From JAQGMJ01 sp036271855 (lineage in GTDB: Bacteria > Pseudomonadota > Gammaproteobacteria > Burkholderiales > JAEUOS01): a stretch of 25,850 nucleotides of DNA. Made by a program: the position numbers and the translations under genes. Positions 19,665 to 25,336 of the stretch are shown one piece after another. The stretch covers positions 1 to 25,850 of the forward strand of contig DATAZV010000016.1 of the NCBI GenBank assembly GCA_036271855.1. Direction: 5' to 3'. Below the pieces are notes generated by a model. It saw nothing but the letters and a program-made list of their open reading frames with translations. It was not told where the DNA came from and made no database searches. Position 1 is the stretch's first letter; every line of letters starts with the position of its first letter.

Positions 19665-19706
19665 GGCCCGAGATTCTACGGGGACACCCATGGTCGCGGC
19701 GGTCAA

Positions 19707-19740
19707 TTCTGTATACTTCGATCCGAGCCGTTGTATACAA
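19707..19740. promoter_or_regulatory. Paired GTATAC palindromes, candidate operator of the aminotransferase gene
   Basis: A perfect 10-base palindrome TTGTATACAA (19731-19740) and a second core CTGTATACTT (19709-19718) lie 22 bases apart centre to centre, two helical turns, ending 23 bases before the aminotransferase ATG. Such spacing suits cooperative binding by a dimeric regulator. TTGT..ACAA arms are common in GntR-type operators. TATACT inside the upstream site could also be a -10 box. Confidence 0.45.
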
Positions 19741-19763
19741 AAAAGCCACTGTTTAGCATCCCG

Positions 19764-21029
19764 ATGAGCCTGCCCCTGCCGCCCCTTTCCCCCCTGAGCG
19801 ACCCCTCCAGCGCGCTGGAAGACCTCAACCCGCTGCCGCGCCTGTTGATGGGCCCGGGGCCGATCAATGCCGATCCGCGCGTCCTGCGCGCCATGTCATC
19901 GCAACTGCTGGGCCAGTTCGACCCGCAGTTCCGCCTGATGATGCGCGAAACCATGGCCCTGTACCGCCAGGTGTTCGAGACCAAAAACGACTGGACCTTC
20001 ATCGTCGACGGCACCGCCCGGGCCGGCATCGAGACCGCGCTGGTGTCGGCGGTCGAGCCCGGCGACCGCGTGCTAGTGTGTTCCTTCGGGCGCTTCGGAC
20101 AGTTGTTCTCCGAAATCTCGCGCCGCGCCGGCGCCGAGGTGAAGGTGATCGAAGTGGAGTGGGGCACGGTGTTCACCCCGGAGCAGATCGAAGCCGCGCT
20201 GAAAGCCTTTTCGCCCAAGCTGGTGGCGATCTGCCAGGGCGACACTTCCACCACCATGTGCCAGCCGCTGCAGGAGATCGGCAAGCTCTGCCACCGCTAC
20301 GGCGCGCTGCTGCAGGTCGATGCCACCGCCTCGATCGCCGGCACGCCACTAAAAGCCGACGCCTGGGAAATCGACTGCATTACCGCCGGCCTGCAAAAGT
20401 GCCTGGCCGGCCCCTCGGGCGCGGCGCCGGTAACCCTGAGCGATGCCTTCGCCGAACGCATTTACCGCCGCCGCCATATCGAAGAGGGCGTGCGCCCCGC
20501 CGGCTACGTACCGGGCGAGGGGAAGATGATAGGCACCAACTACTTCGATCTGGCGATGGTGATCGATTACTGGAGCGACAGCGCCCTGAATCACCACACC
20601 GAAGCCACCACCATGCTCTACGGCGCCCGCGAGTGCGCGCGGATTTTCGTCAAGGAAGGCCATGCGGCGGTGTTCCAGCGCCATGCTGACGCTTCCCGCG
20701 CGCTGGTGGCCGGTTTGTCGGCAATGGGCCTGAAACTGTTCGGCGACCTGCAGCACAAGATGCCCAACGTCACCGGCGTCTATATTCCGGAAGGGGTGAA
20801 CGGCGACCGCGCCCGCATGGGAATGCTGAACGACTTCAATATCGAGATCGGCACCTCCTTCGGGCCGCTACACGGCAAGATCTGGCGCATCGGCACCATG
20901 GGTTACAACGCCCGCCGCGACTGCGTGCTCACCACCCTGGCAGCCCTGGACACGGTGCTGGCGGCCGAAGGCTACAAGTTCAGCCGCGGCGCCGGCGTGG
21001 ACGCTGCGCGCCAGGCTTACCTGGCCTGA
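19764..21029 (+). CDS. Class V PLP aminotransferase, (S)-ureidoglycine/alanine-glyoxylate aminotransferase-like
   Basis: A 421-aa pyridoxal-phosphate enzyme that transfers an amino group to a 2-oxo acid such as glyoxylate. The PLP lysine is Lys212 (ITAGLQKCLAGPSG) and the cofactor-ring Asp is Asp186 (LQVDATAS); the N-terminal LMGPGPINADPRVLRAM and the stretches GQFDPQF, FIVDGTARAGIE, EWGTVF, GDTSTTM and GTNYFDL follow, from memory, the Bacillus PucG (ureidoglycine-glyoxylate) pattern more closely than plain serine-glyoxylate enzymes. If so, it acts on a ureido compound from purine breakdown, but no allantoin genes are adjacent. ATG 19764 is chosen because the TTG at 19731 lies inside the palindromic operator. 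Divergent from comEC; family firm, substrate tentative. Confidence 0.92.
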   Translation: MSLPLPPLSPLSDPSSALEDLNPLPRLLMGPGPINADPRVLRAMSSQLLGQFDPQFRLMMRETMALYRQVFETKNDWTFIVDGTARAGIETALVSAVEPGDRVLVCSFGRFGQLFSEISRRAGAEVKVIEVEWGTVFTPEQIEAALKAFSPKLVAICQGDTSTTMCQPLQEIGKLCHRYGALLQVDATASIAGTPLKADAWEIDCITAGLQKCLAGPSGAAPVTLSDAFAERIYRRRHIEEGVRPAGYVPGEGKMIGTNYFDLAMVIDYWSDSALNHHTEATTMLYGARECARIFVKEGHAAVFQRHADASRALVAGLSAMGLKLFGDLQHKMPNVTGVYIPEGVNGDRARMGMLNDFNIEIGTSFGPLHGKIWRIGTMGYNARRDCVLTTLAALDTVLAAEGYKFSRGAGVDAARQAYLA

Positions 21030-21105
21030 AGGCAGCCGGGAGTCGCTTTGATTGCCCTGGGCGCCGGGTTGCAGGCCCACGACAGACCCACCAAGTGGCA
21101 AAAAG

Positions 21106-21121
21106 TGTGATATTTGTCCTT
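21106..21121. promoter_or_regulatory. Degenerate CRP-like site upstream of 205-aa protein gene
   Basis: TGTGA-TATTTG-TCCTT has a perfect left CRP half-site and a poor right half. It overlaps the -35 box by two bases, and its centre is about 40 bases upstream of the expected start, the same arrangement as at the DUF1631 promoter. Confidence 0.28.
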
Positions 21122-21147
21122 GAAATTCCGCGCCTGCGGAGTAGAAT
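21120..21147 (+). promoter_or_regulatory. Candidate sigma70 promoter of 205-aa protein gene
   Basis: TTGAAA (21120-21125), 16-base spacer, TAGAAT (21142-21147); each hexamer matches consensus at five of six bases. Transcription would begin near 21154, inside the inverted repeat at 21148-21183, giving a leader of about 50 bases. Confidence 0.5.
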
Positions 21148-21183
21148 TTTTTATGCCAATGGCAAATGCCTTTGGCATAAAAA
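21148..21183. repeat. 12-bp perfect inverted repeat with nested TGCCNNNGGCA pair
   Basis: TTTTTATGCCAA (21148-21159) and TTGGCATAAAAA (21172-21183) are perfect inverted arms around 12 bases. The same stretch can be read as two direct copies of TGCC-N3-GGCA (21154-21164 and 21167-21177) with a 13-base period. It sits at or just after the expected transcription start of the 205-aa protein gene, so it may be an operator or fold as an RNA hairpin in the leader. Confidence 0.65.
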
Positions 21184-21203
21184 TTCAGCAGGGTACGACT
21201 CAA

Positions 21204-21821
21204 ATGGGCGTAGTTTCAGATTCGTCCGCGCGCGTGGATCGCTTGCGCGGGCTGTACGCGGAGCAATTCCGCGAACCGTTCGATACGGCTGAATTCTTCG
21301 CCGACGACTTCTACGCCTTCCAGGTTCTGGAACGGGTGTTCCAGGCCAAGACCAAGGGTTCCGAGCTGCAAAACCTGGCGCTGCTGATGCACGCCGAGCG
21401 CAAGGCGATGATGGAAACCGGCCAGCGCCATGTGCTGGAAGCGGTGAAAAACACCGCGGCGAACAGCGCCCCCCATTCCATCCCCGGGGCAAACGACCCG
21501 GTCCCGCCGAATCGCACCGGCCGCCTGCGCGCGGTGACGTCGCGCCCCGAGCGGCGCTCCGGCAGGGTACGCCTGAGCACGCAGGAAATCACCCAGCTCT
21601 CGGCCTTGCGCCGGCTGTACCACAAACATTACGGCCAGGGCTTCGACGTCGAGGAATTCGCCCTCAACGACCTCTACGCCAAGGTGGTGCTGGCGGAGGC
21701 CGTCTCCTCGGGGCAGACCGAGCTGATCGAGCTGGCCAACGGCTTCCTCGATCGCAGCGGCAAGCCGCGCCTGCATCGCCGCCTGGGTAGCGTGGACGTC
21801 GAACTCAACCTCGCGGCTTGA
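21204..21821 (+). CDS. Unknown protein with internally duplicated domain
   Basis: A 205-aa soluble protein not recognised as any named family. It consists of two related segments of about 50 residues joined by a Pro/Arg-rich linker (about 88-125). Segment 1 (11-62) and segment 2 (132-182) share the pattern LRxLY...FDxxEFxxxDxYAxxVL, so the gene probably arose by duplication and fusion. No signal peptide, membrane segment or catalytic motif is seen; both segments look helical and acidic. ATG 21204 is chosen as the first after the promoter and hairpin; upstream in-frame ATGs at 21153 and 21159 fall within the inverted repeat. It is a single gene, convergent with the methylase gene, with an unusually AT-rich regulatory region for this genome. 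Confidence 0.8.
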   Translation: MGVVSDSSARVDRLRGLYAEQFREPFDTAEFFADDFYAFQVLERVFQAKTKGSELQNLALLMHAERKAMMETGQRHVLEAVKNTAANSAPHSIPGANDPVPPNRTGRLRAVTSRPERRSGRVRLSTQEITQLSALRRLYHKHYGQGFDVEEFALNDLYAKVVLAEAVSSGQTELIELANGFLDRSGKPRLHRRLGSVDVELNLAA

Positions 21822-21842
21822 GGCTGGTCCGGCTTAAGCCGC
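21813..21842. terminator. Hairpin at the convergent gene ends
   Basis: GCGGCTT (21813-21819) pairs with AAGCCGC (21836-21842) across both stop codons, and the smaller perfect palindrome CGGCTTAAGCCG (21830-21841) is nested in it. There is no T-tract on either strand, so this is only a possible bidirectional terminator. Confidence 0.3.
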
Positions 21843-22571
21843 AAGAAACAGGAACACCGCCGGATGCTTGTCCGGCGCCAGATCGCCAGCCTGTGCCTGG
21901 CGCCAGGCCGCCACCCGCCGTGTCTGCACCCGTTCGCTGGGCAGGGTCAGGTCGACCGCGGCGCACAGCCAGGTATCCGGCTTGAGCTGGGCGATCAGGG
22001 CCTGGTGCAGGGTGCCGTTGCGATACGGTGTTTCGATCACGATTTCGGTTTCGCGCTGGCGCTTGGAGCGCGCTTCCAGTTCGCGGATCGCCTCTTCACG
22101 CGCCGGGGATTTGACCGGCAAATAGCCATGAAAGGCGAAGCGCTGGCCTTCCAGGCCGGAAGCCATCAGCGCCAGCAAAATCGAAGAAGGCCCGACCAGC
22201 GGCACCACCCGCGCGCCGGCGGCATGCGCCAGGCGCGCCAACTGGCTGCCGGGGTCGGCGATGCCGGGGCAGCCCGCCTCCGACAGCACGCCGACGTCCA
22301 CACCCTGCGCCAGCTTTTGCAGCAAGGGCTTGAAGATTGCATCTTCCGGCGTGTGGCCGATTTCCACCATTTCGATGCCTTGCAGGGGCAGGGTGGTGCC
22401 GCAGGCCTTGAGAAAGGCGCGCGCGGTCTTGGCGTCTTCCACCGCGTACACAGTGAGGGCGGCAATCCGTGCGCGCACCGCCGGCGGCAGGCTGGCTTGC
22501 AGCAGTTCCGCATCCTGCGCGGTCTTCAGGTCGCCCAGGGTGGCAGGCACCAGATACAGGGTGCCGCTCAT
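21834..22571 (-). CDS. SAM-dependent tetrapyrrole methylase-fold protein (RsmI-like)
   Basis: A 245-aa methyltransferase of the tetrapyrrole methylase superfamily, related to RsmI, which 2'-O-methylates C1402 of 16S rRNA. The opening LYLVPATLGD stands where RsmI has LYVVATPIGNLGD, and LSEAGCPGIADPGSQLARLAHAAGARVVPLVGPSS replaces the usual SDAGTPLISDPG...VVPLPGPSA, so this is the divergent paralogue group rather than canonical RsmI. HGYLPVKSPARE and ETPYRN follow the family order; the length is shorter than RsmI (about 285 aa). Its ATG overlaps the maf stop by four bases (ATGA), so the two genes are coupled. Target RNA or other substrate unknown. Confidence 0.88.
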   Translation of the reverse strand: MSGTLYLVPATLGDLKTAQDAELLQASLPPAVRARIAALTVYAVEDAKTARAFLKACGTTLPLQGIEMVEIGHTPEDAIFKPLLQKLAQGVDVGVLSEAGCPGIADPGSQLARLAHAAGARVVPLVGPSSILLALMASGLEGQRFAFHGYLPVKSPAREEAIRELEARSKRQRETEIVIETPYRNGTLHQALIAQLKPDTWLCAAVDLTLPSERVQTRRVAAWRQAQAGDLAPDKHPAVFLFLAA

Positions 22572-23179
22572 GGCGAAGACGGAATGCGCAGGCCCTCGGC
22601 GCGCAGCATGGCGCACAGGGCGATCAGCGGCAGGCCGATCAGGGCGTTCGGGTCCTCGCCTTCCATGCTTTGCATCAGCGAAATGCCCAAGCCCTCGGAC
22701 TTGGCCGAACCGGCGCAGTCGTAAGGTTCCTCGGCGCGCAAGTAGGCGTCGATTTCGGCGTCGTCCAGCATGCGCAGGGTAACGCGGGTGGGCAGCAGGC
22801 GGATCTGCTCGCGGCCGGAGGCGGCATCGATCAGGCACAGGGCGGTGTCGAAAATCGTGGTCTTGCCGCGCATGGCGCGCAACTGCGCCACCGCGTTTTC
22901 GTAGTTCCCCGGCTTGCCCATGATGCGACCCTCGCAATGCGCCACCTGGTCGGAGCCGATCACCAGCGCCCCCGGGGCGGCGGCATGGTGGCGCGCCACC
23001 GCCCGCGCCTTGGCGGCGGCCAGGCGCAAGGCCAGCTCGCCCGGGGCTTCGCCCGGCAGCGGCGTTTCATCGGTTTCGGGGGCGCGGGTCTCGAAGGGCA
23101 GGCGCAGCCGCGCCAGCAATTGCTTGCGATACTGCGAAGTGGAAGCGAGAATCAGTGGTCGCGAGGAGGGCAAAGACAA
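22568..23179 (-). CDS. Maf-like nucleotide pyrophosphatase (YceF type)
   Basis: A 203-aa cytoplasmic house-cleaning enzyme that hydrolyses modified nucleoside triphosphates; the YceF subgroup prefers m7GTP. Key motifs: LILASTSQYRKQLL (start of the fold, YceF-like STSxYR), DETPLPGE, LALRLAAAKARAVA and VIGSDQVAHCEGRIMGKP with the catalytic-region Asp. Length is normal. The start is a TTG at 23179 with GGAA about eight bases upstream; there is no ATG nearby and the protein must begin before LILAS, so a non-ATG start is likely. First gene of a two-gene minus-strand operon with the RsmI-like methylase, divergent from yceD, as in many Betaproteobacteria. Confidence 0.92.
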   Translation of the reverse strand: MSLPSSRPLILASTSQYRKQLLARLRLPFETRAPETDETPLPGEAPGELALRLAAAKARAVARHHAAAPGALVIGSDQVAHCEGRIMGKPGNYENAVAQLRAMRGKTTIFDTALCLIDAASGREQIRLLPTRVTLRMLDDAEIDAYLRAEEPYDCAGSAKSEGLGISLMQSMEGEDPNALIGLPLIALCAMLRAEGLRIPSSP

Positions 23180-23304
23180 GGCGGAAATTCCGGGTTTTGG
23201 CCGCGGTTGGCGGCAAGAAGCGCGAATTTTAGCCCAGGGGCCGGCGGACGGTGTATGGTCCGCGCGGCGGGCACGGTATTTTGTGCGGCGAAGCAGCTAA
23301 GTTT

Positions 23305-23334
23305 TTGACGATTAAAGACTATTTGGGTTATAAT
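23305..23334 (+). promoter_or_regulatory. Strong sigma70 promoter of the yceD-rpmF-plsX-fabH operon
   Basis: TTGACG (23305-23310), an 18-base spacer and a perfect TATAAT (23329-23334). The following GCCGTGC is GC-rich, the discriminator type seen at growth-rate-controlled ribosomal promoters. The predicted start is near 23341. Confidence 0.8.
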
Positions 23335-23345
23335 GCCGTGCTGTA

Positions 23346-23384
23346 ACGCCCCCGCTTTGAATTCCCTGGGGCGTTTGTTTTTTT
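23346..23384 (+). terminator. Terminator-like hairpin in the yceD-rpmF leader (candidate attenuator)
   Basis: ACGCCCC (23346-23352) pairs with GGGGCGT (23368-23374) around a 15-base loop, and TTTGTTTTTTT follows. It lies between the promoter and the first gene of the operon, so it would stop transcription after about 45 bases unless bypassed. A second hairpin, CCTGCCG/CGGCAGG (23385-23406), follows immediately. Confidence 0.6.
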
Positions 23385-23433
23385 CCTGCCGCGCGTGGCC
23401 GGCAGGGCGGTGTGGTACCAGGACAATTACGCT

Positions 23434-23946
23434 GTGGCTAATGCGGGTGCGGTAAATCGCGCCGGATGGACGATAGACGCTTTTCATTTCGCGGAAAGCG
23501 GCGGCGTCCTGGAAGGCCGGCTGGAAAGCGCGGAGTTGCCGCGCCTGGCCGAACTGGCGGTGTCGCCGTTGCAGCCTTTCGAGGCGCGTGTTGCCGGTTT
23601 GCGTTCGCCGCGTGGCAAGGCTGGGCTGGAATTATGGTTGCGCGGGCGCATCACGGTGACTTGCCAGCGCTGCCTGCGGGCGCTGGACCTGGCTTTGGAA
23701 CCGCATGCGGGTTTCGAGCTGGAACGTTCGGAAGCGCAAGCCGATGCGGCCGGGCTGGACGATGATGAAGTTTGGGATGCAGTGGTCGGGTCGGAGCGTT
23801 TCGACCTGATCCAGTTGTGCGAAGACGAGTTGCTGCTGGCGGTGCCTTATGCGCCGATGCACGAAGTCTGCGAGCCGGCCGGTGCCACCGCCGCCGGCGA
23901 CCGGGTTTCACCCTTCGCCGCGCTGGCGCAGTTGAAGCGCGGCTGA
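23434..23946 (+). CDS. yceD: YceD family (DUF177) protein
   Basis: A protein of about 170 aa of the DUF177/YceD family, linked to 23S rRNA accumulation and almost always encoded just before rpmF. Seen motifs: WTIDAFHFAESGG near the start, VTCQRCLRALDLAL with a CxxC pair, the acidic DDDEVWDAVV and RFDLIQLCEDELLLAVPYAPMHEVC stretch that typifies the family. No ATG is available. GTG 23434 is chosen because AGGA lies ten bases before it; GTGs at 23410 and 23395 are alternatives, but 23395 sits in the loop of a hairpin. The true start is therefore uncertain by up to 13 codons. First gene of the rpmF-plsX-fabH operon. Confidence 0.88.
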   Translation: MANAGAVNRAGWTIDAFHFAESGGVLEGRLESAELPRLAELAVSPLQPFEARVAGLRSPRGKAGLELWLRGRITVTCQRCLRALDLALEPHAGFELERSEAQADAAGLDDDEVWDAVVGSERFDLIQLCEDELLLAVPYAPMHEVCEPAGATAAGDRVSPFAALAQLKRG

Positions 23947-24005
23947 AAGCCGCGGTTGGTTGAGTTTGCAGCAGAATTTTTCAAGAGATTTATCAGGAGA
24001 GCATC

Positions 24006-24185
24006 ATGGCTGTTCAGCAAAACAAAAAGTCCCCGTCCAAGCGCGGCATGCACCGCGCCCACGACTTTCTCACCGCTCCGGCGCTGGCGATCGAGCCGAC
24101 CACGGGTGAAGCGCACCTGCGCCACCACATCAGCCCGACCGGCTATTACCGCGGCAAGAAAGTCGTCAAGACCAAGGGCGATTAA
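24006..24185 (+). CDS. rpmF: 50S ribosomal protein L32
   Basis: A 59-aa ribosomal protein of the large subunit. The sequence MAVQQNKKSPSKRGMHRAHD followed by FLTAPALAIEPTTGEAHLRHHISPTGYYRGKKVV is the standard L32 pattern; the Cys zinc-ribbon residues of some L32 forms are absent, as in most Proteobacteria. AGGAGA lies five bases before the ATG, a strong ribosome binding site. It follows yceD by 59 bases and precedes plsX by 65 bases, the common order in Proteobacteria. Confidence 0.97.
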   Translation: MAVQQNKKSPSKRGMHRAHDFLTAPALAIEPTTGEAHLRHHISPTGYYRGKKVVKTKGD

Positions 24186-24194
24186 GTTCTCCCC

Positions 24195-24232
24195 GACGGT
24201 TCGAAGGTTATGCTTCCCGTCACCGGTTTTTT
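24195..24232 (+). terminator. Hairpin with T-tract between rpmF and plsX
   Basis: GACGG (24195-24199) / CCGTC (24217-24221) with an inner GAAG/CTTC stem (24203-24206 with 24213-24216) and a 6-base loop, followed after five bases by TTTTTT (24227-24232). The gap before the T-tract makes it weaker than a standard terminator; it may let L32 be made in excess of PlsX. Confidence 0.4.
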
Positions 24233-24250
24233 AGCCTTCAGCGGGCACGG

Positions 24251-25315
24251 ATGACCGTTACTATTGCCATTGACGTGATGGGCGGGGATCACGGCCCGCG
24301 CGTCACGGTGCCGGCGGCCCTCGAGTTCCTCGCGCGCCATGCCGATGCCGAAGTTATCCTGGTCGGGCAGGATGCGCCGATCACCGCGGAACTCAAACGC
24401 AGCAAGCACGACCCCGGCACCTGGGGTGCGCGGGTTCGCGTGCACGCCGCCGCCGAAGTGGTTGCCATGGACGATGCGCCGACGCAGGCCCTGCGCCGCA
24501 AGCGCGACTCGTCGATGCATGCCGCCGTCACCCTGGTGAAGGAAGGCCGTGCCGACGCCGCCATCTCCGCCGGCAACACCGGCGCCTGGATGGCGATTTC
24601 CAGCTTTATCCTGCGCACCCTGCCGGGCATCGACCGGCCGGCGATCTGCGCGCCGCTGCCGAACCAGAAGGGCGGCTCCACCTATGTGCTGGACCTCGGT
24701 GCCAACGTCGATTGCAAGGCGCATCACCTGTACCAGTTCGCCCTGATGGGCTCGGCCCTGGTGAACTCGGTGGAGCGCCGCGCCAAGCCGGTGGTCGGCC
24801 TGTTGAACATCGGCGAAGAAGAGATGAAGGGCAACGAGACGGTCAAGGAGGCGGGCGAGCTGCTGCGCGCGGCGCACGAGCGCGGCGAGATCGAGTTTTA
24901 CGGCAATGTCGAGGGCGACGACATTTTCAAGGGCACCGTCGAAGTGGTGGTGTGCGACGGTTTTGTCGGCAATGTGGCCCTGAAGAGTTCCGAAGGCCTG
25001 GCGCGCATGTTCTCCACTTCGTTGAAGGAGGAGCTGACCCGCAGCTGGGGCCGCAAGCTGGGGGCTTTTTTCGCCATGCCCGCGGTGAACGGCTTTCGCC
25101 GCCGCTATGACACGCGGCGCTTCAACGGCGCCTGCCTGCTGGGCCTGAACGGGCTGGTGGTGAAAAGCCACGGTTCGGCGGACATTTTTTCCTTCGGCAG
25201 CGCGCTGGGCCGCGCCTACGACGCGGTGCACAACGGCCTGCAGGACGGCATCGCCTCGCGCATCGCGGCGCACTCCGAACCGGCGCCCGCCGCGCCCATC
25301 GTCGCTGCCGCCTGA
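24251..25315 (+). CDS. plsX: Phosphate acyltransferase PlsX
   Basis: A 354-aa peripheral membrane enzyme that converts acyl-ACP and phosphate to acyl-phosphate, the first step of phosphatidic acid synthesis by the PlsX/PlsY route. Diagnostic motifs: IDVMGGDHGPRVTVPAALEF at the start, DSSMHAAVTLVKEGRADAAISAGNTGAWM (about 89-117), KGGSTYVLDLGANVDCKAHHLYQFALMG, NIGEEEMKGNETVKEA and VCDGFVGNVALKSSEGLAR. Length is normal. ATG 24251 lies ahead of the conserved start with no better option. Between rpmF and fabH in the usual ribosome-lipid operon, coupling membrane and ribosome production. Confidence 0.97.
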   Translation: MTVTIAIDVMGGDHGPRVTVPAALEFLARHADAEVILVGQDAPITAELKRSKHDPGTWGARVRVHAAAEVVAMDDAPTQALRRKRDSSMHAAVTLVKEGRADAAISAGNTGAWMAISSFILRTLPGIDRPAICAPLPNQKGGSTYVLDLGANVDCKAHHLYQFALMGSALVNSVERRAKPVVGLLNIGEEEMKGNETVKEAGELLRAAHERGEIEFYGNVEGDDIFKGTVEVVVCDGFVGNVALKSSEGLARMFSTSLKEELTRSWGRKLGAFFAMPAVNGFRRRYDTRRFNGACLLGLNGLVVKSHGSADIFSFGSALGRAYDAVHNGLQDGIASRIAAHSEPAPAAPIVAAA

Positions 25316-25336
25316 GGCAATCCGCCCTTCACCGCC

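Noticed and set aside
23956..24234. 92-codon plus-strand frame across rpmF
   Set aside because: It is a different frame of the rpmF region; the L32 frame (24006-24185) has a strong ribosome binding site and a complete ribosomal protein sequence.
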